Source: Gorsachius magnificus
Lineage: Eukaryota > Chordata > Aves > Pelecaniformes > Ardeidae
Direction of reading: 5' to 3'
NCBI GenBank assembly: GCA_034008185.1
Contig: CM067095.1
Location: 7,176,610 to 7,240,609 of the forward strand
Length of the DNA: 64,000 nucleotides
Below, one piece after another: positions 36,586 to 49,997 of the stretch. Within the stretch, counting starts at the first letter, position 1, and each line of letters opens with the position of its first letter. The position numbers were made by a program, and so were the translations under genes. The notes under the pieces were generated by a model, which was given only the letters and a program-made list of their open reading frames with translations, was not told the origin of the DNA and searched no databases.

Positions 36586-39500
36586 TCAGATAGAGTGATG
36601 CTACCTTGGGTGAACCTTCTCAGCAAGGCACAAGAAAAAGCATTGTAAATGAAATATTTCTTTCTTACTGTTGAGGTTTTTGTTTCATTCATCCACACAG
36701 TCAGAAGCTAGACAATTTCAGGTGCACAGACTACTCATACTCACCATTGAATAGCTGTAGTCCATTTTGGAACAGGAAACAAAACATCGTGTGTGTTAAT
36801 TTTATTTTTTCACTATGACAATTGAGACACTATGCTATTTCTTTCACTTTTTCCATTCTCCTCAAATTATGAAAATTGGTTTGATTGTGGTGTGTAAATG
36901 CACAAAAAGCCATTTTTTCAAGTGATACAAGATTCACATAAAGAAAACCAAGTTTTTCTGAGGAAGGGTTTAAAGATTTATGAAAAAGGTTCTTCAGCTC
37001 CCACTGAGGTTTTTTTTTTTTTTTCTTTTTCCCCTGGAAGTTCAGAATCTTAAATTAAACCCCCCCACTTATTGATGTAGCTTACTGTACCTGAAGTGTT
37101 TTGTTCAGGTCACACATATTCTAGCTATCGGTTTGTGAGTAGTTCTGATATGACCAGATTTACCAGTGATGACTGAAAAGAGTATTTTTATTTACTGTTA
37201 GAACTAGGAACTTATTGGTAGAGAAATACAACATTGTGGGGTTTTGTTTTGTGTAGCTGGAGTGTAGGGAGTGCTTACGTGTGATGCTTGCATTTGGCCA
37301 AGGAACGGTGGTACATAATGTTCTCAGGAAACAGTTTGACCCTTTGTAAGTCTGGTGGGAAAATCCAATCTATTCTTCTGAAACAAGCTATGTCACAGTC
37401 TCTGCCAGTTTTGCTGCACCTCCTTCTAGCAGCAATTACATCATCTATCCAACCTAGAGAGCTCAGCCTATTGCCCTTCATACAGTAGTTCCTGCGTTGA
37501 GTCCTGTAGCCCATGTTTGACCAAAGCCTATGTAATGTAAATTTTGAGGGGATGGCAGGATCCTTGTTCTGGCCTTTCTCCTTAGCATTTATCATTTCTA
37601 GTCCTTTGTCCACATTCATCCTTTATATATCTGCAGGGTACAATCAGGAGTGGGTGAATGGCTATGAGGAAGCGTGAGCTGAAGTCTGATCCTTGTCCTT
37701 TGTATATTAGATCTGTGTGCAATCCTTTGCAGCCAGATGCAACATCTTCCCTCCCCACCACCGCCCCCTTTCCCCCCCATGCTCTACAAAACACTGTGGG
37801 GCCACAGTTAGTGCTGAGCTGAGTCTGAACAAATAAAGCCTGTAGACGAGCAGCACGCTGCTAGGCTGCGTCCTGTCCTTCACCAGTATATTTGTATGGC
37901 TTCCAGCCAGCTCAGCCTTATGGCAGAGTCAGCTCATCCCTGCTAGCAAAAGGATGTGTGTGGCACAGGCTTGTGTATCCATGAATGTTTTCTAGTCTCC
38001 CTTGTGCTCTGAGCTAAGTATGCAGATGCAGCCTCATGAAAGACCAGGCTTGAATTTTCCAGGCTGGTATACACATTTGCCAAAAGCACCCTGGGCTTGA
38101 GCAAAGATTCTAATTAAATATATGTTAAACCTTCAAAACTATTGAGTTAGAACTTAGCATCATGCTGATTGGCTCATTTATGTTATCTGTCTGAAAAAAA
38201 TCTGATTTATGATTTACTGTGTGAATATCAGTAGCCAGCAGCTTTGAATCACACATATGATGAAAAGGGCCTTGCACAAAAAATTGCCGAATACTTTCCG
38301 ATATCTAAGAAATTGGAAATAAAGAGCAGACCTTTAAAAAGTATAGAAACTCAGTGAATAAATTGTTGTTATTAAAAAGAGAGAAAATTATGACTAAAGA
38401 GTGAGATCAGTCAATATTTATGGAATTTCCTGACCAATGTAAGGCACAAAAAACTTTTCCTAAAAGTGAACCAAACAGGGTTACATCATGAGTAATGAGC
38501 TGAGTGAGTAATGTAAGAGAGCAGGGATTTATTTTGGATTGATTTAATAGGATATATTCATCATGACCTTCTTGAACCATAAATGTCTTGTGACAATTTG
38601 CTAGATAGAGCATTTCACTTGTTACCTAACCTGCTGTTTTTCATCAGCTGCTTATACACAATGTAGAGGAAAAAAATGGAGAAAGTGGTAGAGAAGTTTT
38701 TAGAATGATCAGCTTTAATTAGTAAAGGCTAAAGTAGCTTGGAAGTGGCTGTCAGAGAATTTCAGAGTATTTTCTGTCTTTTTAATGTAACATTTTCCAT
38801 TTGAAATTATTTGCCAGGTTCCATTAAAAAGATTTCATGGCAAGATGTCCTCCTCTGTGCCAGGGTATCTATTTGTAATTAGGAGGTAGGCTGCTTAGTT
38901 TTGGTTTAAATATTTGACATACTCCAAGAGCAGTCTCCATTTTTACTGTTAGACTTGACTTTCACTGCAAATGAGTCCCCTTGCAGAAGACCTTAAGGAG
39001 GATTCAGCTCTCTGTTTTATTTTCCATTCCTGGTCTAAGTATGGAATGCCTCTTACAATGGCTTTTTGAGTGCTCCTTTGCACAAATGTCTATTGGAACA
39101 ATTTCCTATATGTGGTTGTATAAATGTGAATTAAAAAAAGTTCCAATGGTGAATTAACTAGCAAAAATAGAGGGCTTGGCTGGATTCAGAAAATCACTGA
39201 AACTTTAAACTCAGTTTAAAATCTCATTGTGGGGAGGTAAGAATGTACATAATTGCTTTTCTGGATAACGGATGATTTCCTCAATTCTTTTCACATGCTC
39301 GAGGAAAATTTACACAAATGTGGTCATCCTTCAATATATTTTCTCTACAGATGATTGGTTTATATAATGTCTGCTGGAGGTTTTATTCAATCTGGAAATG
39401 GAGCCCATTCTTGCAAATGACTCAGGAACAGAAATTAGACACCATCTTAGACAGCTCGTGATAATTCAGCAGTTGACTGGGAGAAAGGCGTGGGGGAGAA

Positions 39501-40245
39501 GAATAAATTTTTTTGCTTCACATGTTGCACCTAACATATGTATTTAATTTGATGCATTTATGTAATTAAATTTTGGAAAAAGCCACGTTAGATTCCAAAA
39601 AATATCTGCACCAAATCCACATTATTTATATTGTAGTACAAACTAGATATATGAACTAAGAATAGAGCCATACCCATTCATGCTTCGCAAAAAACATGAT
39701 AGCAGCAAACAGCCCCTGTCTCAAATAATTTAGAGATAGTAATCACAGCTCATGTGAGTAAAACTTAGCTATCTTTAAACCAGCTGAATTATAACTGCCA
39801 AGAATGCAACAGAGTATGTTACATAAATCCTGGAGCATATCCAGGATTTTTACTAACTATTTAGCTTTAAGTTACTTGTCTTGGATATTATTAGACTATT
39901 GCAATGGTAGTACAGACCCTGGTGTAGACTTACTGCTGTCTCATGTATGTCTGAAAAAACTGTAGTCGCCATGGAATAGAAATGTGCCAACCTCTAACCA
40001 TGTGACTGGCTCAATATAAGAAGCTTCCACCACCTTCCCTCACCTCTCAGGCCAATTCTTGCTGTATTTTCTGGTTTTGAAACATAAGACCATAATGTGA
40101 AGCATCAAACGCTTCTCTCCCCACTCTCTCCCCATGACAGCTGAATTTCATAGTACCAGGAACTGGGAATTCAATAAGTACAAGTATTGAGAAATGGTAA
40201 AGTTATGAAAGTTCATGCCACACAGCACTAGGGAGAAAGGAGAAA
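36586..40245. other. Unique non-coding DNA
   Basis: No gene recognised. It includes a T16 tract at about 37,010-37,030, C-rich patches at 37,060 and 37,765, and a possible LTR-like stretch at 37,790-37,900 reported as a finding. About 38,745-39,010 and 39,240-39,480 are repeat-free with the texture of conserved non-coding DNA, but this is an impression only. Confidence 0.45.
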
Positions 40246-40342
40246 TACTTGTTATCCCTGCTTTACAGAAGAACAATAGATACACAGAAATTGGGCTACT
40301 TGCTGAAGATCACTCAAAGAGCCTGCAGCAGGGGTTCCAGGC
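40246..40342 (-). repeat. MIR SINE remnant
   Basis: Read on the plus strand it gives TTATCCCTGCTTTACAGAAG, then ACACAGAAATTGGGCTACTT, GCTGAAGATCACTCAAAGAG and CAGCAGGGGTTCCAGGC. This is the reversed MIR core in full order (CCCATTTTACAG, GAGGTTAAGTGACTTGC, AAGGTCACACAG, GCAG..GGGATTC). It is the clearest MIR copy of the window. Confidence 0.75.
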
Positions 40343-42660
40343 AAACTTCTCTTGCTGCATTTGCTCTGTGGCTACAGACTAAAAGGGCAGCTTAGGTCCC
40401 ATTGTAGGTCTCGGCACACACTTAAAATGCTCAAAGCTTCTGAATACAGTTTTTGCACCTAACTCTCCTGGTAGCAAAATCTCAACTCTAACTAGGCTAG
40501 GGATTTTGTTGCTTTGTATTAGCTGTCAGGGTCAAACAGTTATTTCTATCACAATGCTAAATGAGTCAGAAGGAGATGGAGATCAATTGCTGAACAAATT
40601 AGCAACAGTATTATCAAGAGGAAAGAAAAAAAGTTCTGTGAGAAACAGTGTATGCTTTGTTATCACGCAGTCCTAGGATAGAAGATACAGAATACATAAA
40701 TCAAAAAATAATTTAGACCTTGATCGAGAGCATCATTGTCATTTAGCTACATTCAGTGCGAGTCAAAGAGTAAAGAACTCATCCATATTTCTTTAAGCTG
40801 AAATTGTTTTCTTCCAATATGTGACTGGAAAGTTATTCAAGTATATTGCTTTATTGGCATATAATTCATGTGCTGACATTGTTTCTATTCTAAAAAAGTT
40901 AGTAAGCAAAAATCATTCTATAAATTACTTTTTCCTGGTAACTTTTTTGGCATAGATTATTAAGAAAACTTGGATTAATGGTCCAAGAAATTGGAAGCTA
41001 AATGTTCATAAATGTTGATAAATGAGAACTTTATAACAAATTTTTTAGTGAGGTTCCTAGGAGTATTCTTATTAACTCACAATGCTAATGATACATCAAA
41101 CATTTATGATATATTAAGACACATTATATTAAGATCCATTTCTCAGCTCAGGAAACAATCAGAAGATGAGGCTGTCCTGTCTGTGCTTGAAACTTGATGG
41201 GTGAGGCAGGCAGTGTAGAAGTAGTTAATATCTGAAGCATGACTCTTGGTCTTTAGGGTGTAAAGGAGATCTTTCCCTGAGGGAAGTTGTGATCATCTAA
41301 AATTGCCTATGGAGAAGTTATTTGAAAAGATTGTGTTTAACAGAATAAATTTTACGATAGTGAAGTGACACAAGCTGTTTACAAAGTCATTACAGAACAC
41401 TACACGGTATTGTGCAGAAGGTTGTAGAAGCTCCAGTGTAAGCAATGGCAACTCTTGTATTAAGCTGTGCTCCTCCTTTAAGTGAAGATAATTATGTAAA
41501 TAACTTGTATCACTGTTCTTTGGTGCTGAGGAAGAACTGCAATACAATAGAAAAGATATTCTAATCACTACATCTAATTACACTGAAATGGGAATTACTG
41601 AAAAATCTTCAAGTGGTAATTATTCTTTCCATTATATTTAAGGCAATCAGAGCAAGAAATGCAGCGTTCATAGTTTAATATAAAAGTGATATAGAGAATA
41701 TCTAAGAACTTTGAACCTACTGAAGCTTTAGTGCTTCAATATTTTTGTCTTCTTCCTTTCACCCAAAAACATGTAGGACAAGCATTTCAACTTAATCATT
41801 GGTTGATGTTTAAAAAGCCGTGACTCCATACAAGACTTCCCTATCTTGTTAAAATTAGCTCTGTATTTTCTCAACTTGGCTTTATGTGACTTTATGCAAG
41901 TTGGCTTTTTGCTGTACATGGTCTAGGTAATTGCTTAGTCTGTGTTACTATGGTTGTAAGCCAGAAAATTTGCATGTTGGTCTTACAGAAGAGGTCCCGT
42001 CTGAAATGAGGACTCAGTTGGCCTAAACATTCTGTGCATGCAGCCATATGCAATGATTGCCTGAAAAAAAATCTAATTATAATTAATCCCTTTGCCAAAT
42101 ATTGTTCTAAACTATTAAAACTACAACAAAAACACACTATAGTCCAAGTTAAGTACCCCACACACTGGCAGAAAACTGTTGTGTTTGATTCTAAAGTAAA
42201 ACTCTGAAAGCATTAGTCTCTCTGAACAACTGAAACAGGTAAACTGCTGAAGCTGAGACCCTACAATGGAACAACCCTCCCCATGTTATCACATTTTTTA
42301 GAAGAGATCTTAGGCAACAGATTTTTACCTGTCATTTGATTTTACAGAAAGAAAAATGCTAGAAGAGGGAATCAAGAGCCTTAGCAAGCAGAGACCGAGT
42401 CAGATGAGGCTCTACCCTTGGCAGAATTCATAGATTTTTCATGACAAAAGAAGAGTATGGACACTTTCACAATCCACTATATATAGTTCTGTTGAAAACT
42501 GTTCTCTACAGACATCTTCAGAAGCCTGTTATTGAGTGAGGGATGGGATGAAGGACCATAGTGCAGCACTATAATAAGGAAACGGAGCCTTGAGTCTGCA
42601 GTCCCTCTCATGTGGCATTACTGATGTCACCAAGATCCCTGAATGCTTGTCAGACTATAG
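40343..42660. other. Unique AT-rich non-coding DNA
   Basis: No gene and no recognisable repeat. Open frames are all below 100 codons and lack domains. Confidence 0.5.
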
Positions 42661-42722
42661 TTTTTTATTTTTATTTTATTTTTCTTAGTCTGAAAGTTCA
42701 GTGTGTGTGTGTGGTGTGTGGT
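42661..42722. repeat. T-rich and GT microsatellite tract
   Basis: A T-rich run with single A interruptions (42661-42686) is followed, after a short spacer, by a GT-repeat of about 22 bases with one slip (42701-42722). Confidence 0.9.
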
Positions 42723-45700
42723 TGTTCTTGTTTTTCTTCCTACAGTACCTGAGACCTATAGAAGGAAAACTTCCCAAAGAACTTGGCCAGTCTTCCCTCC
42801 TTGTTCCTGTCATGGTAGCCCTGATCTCTCCAAGTGTGAGAATCATATATACCAAAATATTTGTCCCTGAGATTGAACTTGGATCTTCATACCTTGGAAG
42901 AGTCACACCTCTAATGGAAACATATTTCTTAGACTACTGATTTTTCTTCTTTTGCTTCTTGTCCCATGTCTTTAAAGCACAGTTTTCAAAGAGATATTTC
43001 TTATGAAGCAGCACAACCTGTTCCCTCTTTTCTTCATCTTATATTGAGGGGTTGGTAGATTTATAATGATGCTTTCTTTGGTTTTCTTGGGTCTATTTTC
43101 CAAGCTCAGATGCCATATAGAAGACAGGTTTTGGTTGCTTGGTAGTATTAATATAAATAAAATATTTAGCTCTTTGTCTAGATTTTTAAAAATCCAGGTA
43201 TTCAGTTCCTTTTTATTTTTACTGTTTAAAATCTGAAAACACTACTGCACCTCATGTAAGTCCTCTCTTTCCCATGGTTTGCCTGCTACGGTTTGAGTTC
43301 TTTGTTCTTTTGTGGTTGACGCTGCTTGCTTTAGTCATTGTATCAGATCAAAAAAGGAATTAAAGCATTTGCTTTGACACTGTCATCTGTGCTTAAATTC
43401 TGTTCCCCATATACTTCTCATTAATTGCCCCAGAGATAGATAGGCTGATCTTAAGGCTGTTCTGGGGTCTTTGAATTCAGGGGAATGCATGTATTGCAGG
43501 AGGGCCTACTCTGAGAACCACTGAGAAAGTAAAGGGATAATAAAAATTGTTTTATCTGTGGTTGTGAAATGGCTACAAGGTGTTTGCTCCATTAAAGAAG
43601 AGTAGCTGTAGAAGTTTGACTTATTCCCAGTAAGTGCAACTTCACACTACTCTGTGTTGTTGAAAAGACATGGCTTGCTTTCTCTCTCTCCAGGGAGAGG
43701 ACTTCCCTTCTTTCCTTCCCCTAACTCTAGGCAAGCCTTTCACTGGGCTATTTCAGCATGCTGTGTCAGGAGAAAAATAACCACATCCTTTTGTCAGATT
43801 ATGCAGCAGTTCCTCTTAAATTCACGCTGATTTCTATGCTTTGCAATGCTTTGCTTTTGAGATTTAGCATTCTTGTACTTTTTTGTTAGTTTCCTTTATA
43901 ATAAGATTTTAATGCTTAGAAAGCAAATGATCTCTTTGAAATGTTTAAAATCCTAATCTAGCTGTGTAAATCTCGCTTATTATCTAGGCATTTCCTAATG
44001 TTGATAGCTATTTTTAAAGCATTAACTTTTTTGTGTCTTTCACAGGAGTCTTGATTTGCATTTGGTGTCTAGGCATGTAGACTTTTGGATCTGTTGCAAT
44101 ATACCATTTAACTGCTTATGCTAATAAGCATGCAGCCTTTTAGTCTGGAAGATAAGAGTGTTGCAGTCTGTAAAATATGAAGTACAAAGCTGACTAGAGA
44201 TTTTACCAACTGAGAAATTTAGTATAGTGAGCTTATGTTAGCATGGCCACCTCTTCTGAAGCCATGAGATGAGGAGTATTGGTTAGGAGTATTTCTCTTC
44301 ATTTCAGAGGAAGGAAGGTGACCAAATAAAAGACCAAAGTCAACTTCAGTGCAAGTCTTGACTTTAGCAATGTAATTTGCACTTGCTGAAAGTTATTTTT
44401 TTAGTGACTTTAAACCAGAAGTTTTCACTGATCCAGTAAACATTTTCTCCTGTCCTTTCTTTTAAGTTGTTTTTCTCTCAATTGCAATCTCTCTTTGGAC
44501 TTTATGTAATAAGAATGATGTATCGTTATAATCATTGTTATTACTGACAGAATAGACATAGTATTGAATAAACAACAAGGATATAATAGGACTCTGTGTG
44601 TGTCTGAACAGAGTGCTGGTAATGTCTCTACTGGGGCCTAATTTATTTTCCCTGGTGCTGGACCAATTGAGTCTCATCACTAGTGGAGTCCATAGGTAGG
44701 ACAGTGAATTTTGTAAAAAGAAATCTTGTGTCAGATACTTTCCATGTTTAGATACGATCATTCTGCATGCCTTTAGAAGAATGATCATATGAATCTTTAT
44801 AATTTAATTCTTTATAATATTAAATTATTCTAGATCTTATATAATCTATAGAATTGTAGATAAATTATTATATATTCATTATACATTAGATATATTAATA
44901 TGTTTTAAATAAATAAATTACAAAGAATTATAAAATAGAGATAAAAGCCATTATGTCTGTCCAATGTCTTCAGTGTTCTGAAGAATGTACTTTATATAAA
45001 ATAGCCTTTCATTTGATTTCTGTGTAGTTTAGACTTCCATATGAGGTGTCATTTTCTGTTGATTTTCAACAAGATAATTTCTAATACATATAGAAATATA
45101 ATTTTCAGGTCTCTATTATAGTCATGTGTTGGACACATAAAATGGGGTTTACATTACTTGTTTCTCTGTGCTTTAAACACAACTGTTCAGTACACAGAAT
45201 GAGTTTCAAAAGAGCTCAAAATTTTGGTATAAAGATCTTCTGAAGATTGTTAGGCACTGATTTGGGAGCTGACTCTTCACTGTTTGGACCATATAATCTC
45301 TTCTATGTTCCTAAAGCACCAAAAAAACCTCTTAAAGAATTGGTGTGTTTGTTTCAGTATGTATGTTCCCTTCTACAGGGATATCTGACAGAATTGAATA
45401 GCAATTTAGATTTTGAAGTTTTCATTAAGTTAAACATTATGTTACTAACAAGCAATTTTAACAAAGCAGTGTCTCTTCATTGATAAAGCTCTGTTCATTA
45501 AAACAGAAGTTATTTTGCTTTGAATAATGTCTGTAGAATGCCACTGGTTTACATGTGCATAGGGAATGTGTCTGCAGAAGTCTTTACGTGTGTATGTTTG
45601 TGCACTACGTGCAACGGGCAGGGTGGAATGCAGTCTAAAGGGAACTCCACTAGCCTGAACATTTGTCATGAAGTGTATGAATAGCATCTCCACAGAAGTT

Positions 45701-48700
45701 TTGATAAACATGATTATGCACGATTACTTGTAAAAGTAGTTTATTTTAGCAAAAACATAGATGATCTCAGGAGATTGCTGGAGACTTTAAATAATTTTTT
45801 TTAAAAAAAATTAATTAAATAAATCCAAATAGAGACTTAAGTAGGTGCTGAAGGCCTCTGTTTTAGAAGCAAAGGAAAGATGGCATATTTACAAAATACT
45901 GTCAGGGCAGTTTGCTTAGAAGTAAGAAACTGTGAAATTCTCTGTTGTTCCATTCAGTAAACACGGAAGGAATTTATATGTGCTTGTGTAGTACCATGAG
46001 ATGCTGAAATGGGACTCGAGCTCAGAATGGTATTAGTTAGGAGTTACTGCAGGTCTTAACTGAAGCTGGGGCGGGGGGGTTGTTGTTTGTTTTAAATGAA
46101 ACTTCAAGCATTTTCCCCCATGTTGTAGTTTAAGTTATAAATGTGAATATGGAAAACCTAGAAGAATTTAGACTTATTAAAAAAACCCAAACACGTCAGT
46201 GACACTGACCATGATTTCTGCTGTTTCTCCTATTAGTCCACTAAGAAAAAAGAAAGCAGAGTAGATACCTCTAAGGATTATTGTAGACCATTACTAGTGA
46301 GAGAAAACTACAGTGCTGGTGAAAGTGCTGCACATAACTCCAGAAAACTACAGGTCTTCATAGTTGAAGAACTGGGGAAAGTGGGGGAGAAGAAAGGGAC
46401 AGAATAGGGATGGACTTCACACAGAGCAAGTTGTGACAGTTACAAAGCTTTGTGATTGCTGGGGAGACTCCAATTGCAAACTAAGGCTCTCACAATATGA
46501 TTTAGAAGATGGTTTGTATACTAAGATTTAACAAGATCTTATTTGTCACTCTGAAAGAATAGCATGTGGATACTATCAATGTCCTCAATGCTGTCCTGGT
46601 TTTCATTCTTGCAGCCTCTTTTTTCTATGCTACTGCATGCTTCATCCATTTGCTCATGCACAGAAGGCAATCAGCTGTGTATTCTCACTTGTCTTGTCTT
46701 ACATTTCCTTGTATAGCTGATACCCCATATTATCGTTCCCCGTAGACAACTTCTGGAAGCAAGGAAATAGGATATTTCTTTGTACACTGCTCGTGGTTGT
46801 CAGATTGCTTGTCTGTTTAGAAAAGGTGTGCATAGCATTAATAGTTGATGTGTATCGCATCCAGAAGGTGCTATTTTTACCTGTTATTTACATTATATTG
46901 CCCATTGTCGGACTATGACGCTACCTGTTCTATCAGAGATGATAACAACAAAGATGATGCAGGAGTTGTGCTCCAGTGGTAGCTAATGCAGAGCTGGGCG
47001 GAGAAGAGATGCTGACAAGTTAAAATATGGAGTTAAAATATTGAAATTGCAGAGATGATGCTGTTAGGTTTAAACATTGTAGTACAAAGATGGTGATAAT
47101 TTGGTTAGAGGTGTCTGAATAGCATTGTTTCTCAATATTTAATAGCCCACAAGACAGCTAAAGTGCTCTTTCAATTGCCCTTTGCATACTGAATAATAAA
47201 CAATCAAATGTATTTAAAGAACATGCAAATAAGTGAAAACCATTTTTAAACAAAGCTTGATGCCAAGAATTCATTGATGAAGTGTATGGCCAAACCTCTT
47301 TACTTAAGCACTAGGAACTACTTTTGCCAAATCTAACATTAGAGGAGACTTTGTCTAATAATATATAACCATTATGTCTTTGATGTACAGCCATGACAAT
47401 GATCTTAGTAAAGGATTATGGCATTGTGTTAAGCAGAGGAGAAAGCTACTTTAATACCACAGTATTAAGCCACCACTGTGAACTCTGGAACGGCACAACT
47501 TATCTAATACATTAAGGACAAATTCAGGTTATTAAGCCTAATTAAATCTATTTTAACAGGATTTAGCAACATCTATCTAGAGGTTACCAGTCTTGATTTA
47601 AATTTGTCTAGAGCCTGCACCAATGCTACATAAGTCACTGAGAGGATTACTGTGCGCTTTGGTGGTCTTTGGATCAGGCTGGTCTGCAGACAGATGCACA
47701 CTGCAACATCAACATAACAAATGGCAAAATACATATTTCTGCAGCCATCCTATTATCTGGCAGCTGTTCCATTAACATCTTTCTGAACCCACAAGGCTGC
47801 TGCTTGGTTAATGGCTCATAATGCAGATATAGAAGTGTTGACTGTTTCCTGCTAAGTGAAGTAATCTCTATGCTCTATTCAGTTATTTAACTCTTTGCTT
47901 TGCGTTCCTGGAATACAGTTCAGAGCCCAAAAAAGAGGGTTCATCATCTTCCTTTTATTCAGTGCTAAATGTCCTGCCTGCTGAAATGCATATCTATAAT
48001 CCCTCTAGGCTATTTTAGAGATAATTGGTTTGGATGTGTCCTAAATGTTAGGGATATTTTTTACCATTCCTTAATTTGTGCTGTTGTTCTGTTAATAAAA
48101 TTTTCCTTTCATTTTAAACCAGTATAAAAACGAGGATATACTAGTTTTCTCCTACATCGAGAACTTCTACACGAGATAAGCTGTCTAGCATAAGGAAAGA
48201 CTCTGAAGGAAAGCAGCAAATGCTTAGAGACAGCAAAATCCAGAAGAGTTGTTTTGGCAAATGGGCTCACAAGAGACAGAAACACAAAACATACTGTGTG
48301 GCCTGACATTTTCGTTATCTGTGAAATTTCCAACACAAGTTAATCTGTAGGTTCTTTTTAGAGTGTAGGCTACAGCCATCACTTTTTGCCAAGAAAAATT
48401 GTGTTTAAAACTGTAACAATTCTTTCTAAACTGAATATTCTCAAGTGCTTTGGAAAAGAAAATACAGCAGTCCCTAAAGAAGCTGGAGCACAGATGAGTG
48501 CAGATACAGTTCAGTTCACTACTGCCTGCCTTTGCTTTCCTCTGCATCTGCAGCTTGTAACTCTGTACCTTGAACTTCTCTCTGTCAGGAGAGGTTCTCT
48601 CTCAGGAAGAACTTCAGAAATTAAAATCACGTCCCTAGAGAGAGAACTCCATACAAAGCAGTACAGTCCACTGATATACGAGTACAGAGCATAATGATTA

Positions 48701-49997
48701 GAAATACAGAACACTCCTGGTGGTCTTTATTGTAATTTGCAATTTATATAAACTGGAATTTAATTGTTAATGAATGGAAGTGTGGGGTTTGAATGTAAAA
48801 GATACAATAGCTGTCCTAGTTTTTTTTTTCACTGAGGGCTTTTTCCTTTGTTTGTGTCTTGCATTTGGATATAATTGGAAGTATACTATTCTGCAGACCC
48901 TGCAGAAGAGGCGCATGCATGTATATTCCCTTCTCAGGAAGAAAACTATTGAAAAAATTCAAAACCTGACATTATTGTCTGGATTTTGTGCGGTGTCCTT
49001 TCTTTCTAACATAGCACAGCAGAAAGTTTGTTTTTTAAATTTGCTGTCAAAAACTAACAAGAGTTATTTAAATTAGGGATGACGTACAGCTTGTGCACCT
49101 GCTTAAATCTCCTCTGTATGGACTGGTCCTTGTTTGATTAGTGGTTAATTTTTCACTGCTATATCAGCCTTGTATGCTCACAGAGTGTGGGTTATGGTAA
49201 TATTTGCATGCTGCTGGATTCAGAACCAAAGTGGCTGTTGTCTCTGCAGTTCATGTAACATTTTTGAATAATTTCCCCCACAAAATATGTTCAGAAACCC
49301 CTGAAGGTTTCTATAACAACAAAAATGAGTTCAGGACTCAAAAAGTAAATGTTCATTGAAATGGTTGAAAAAGCTTATTTCAGTAGGTATATTTCCGTAG
49401 TGGTGAAAGTCCAGTATATATACATATTAAATTAATTTCAATTAGTTACCTCGGGGCAATGCCAGATTTGCTAAAGTGAATGCCCAAGTTTTGCTTCTGA
49501 AAGCTCCATATCCCATAGAAATACTTGTATGGCATGTGTTTTTAAGTGTCTCCCTAACATCCTGCTTAATCATGTAATGGTTTACGTTCTTTGCATTGAC
49601 CACATCATGTTTAGGTGCTTTATAATAGGATGTGATACAGTGCAAGTACTGTAACATTAGGGGATGACAATGAGGAAAGAAAATTGGCTACTCATTTGTG
49701 CAGTGTCAACTTTCTATTTGCCTCAGAATTCGATTCAATATATTGCCATTCTTGCTGCTTTGTACTACAAAATAATAAAAATTAAATAGTTGGCCCTGTT
49801 TTCCAGGACTCTGGATTTAGATTTCGATTCAGTAAGTTCATTCCCTATTCCCTATTCAGCAGAGCACGTGCTTACATCCTCTTGACATTTATTATGGAAA
49901 AAAGCTTGGCCCAGAGATAAAGGTGCTAGCTTGAGGCTCGTGAAGGCACATATCCTTGTTCTGTTGGTTCTGCCATAATATTTCTTTGCGACCTTGA
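42723..49997. other. Long unique stretch; best conserved-element candidate at 47.1-47.9 kb
   Basis: No gene recognised. Small structures: an extremely AT-rich patch at about 44,795-44,935, a 9-bp-arm hairpin GATCATTCT (44756-44764) / AGAATGATC (44778-44786), a T8A8 palindrome at 45792-45813, and a G-rich run near 46,066. About 47,120-47,900 has no repeat, little low-complexity sequence and many transcription-factor-like words. Around 42,870-42,915 the text ATTGAACTTGGATCTTCATA resembles a reversed MIR 5' end. Confidence 0.45.
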
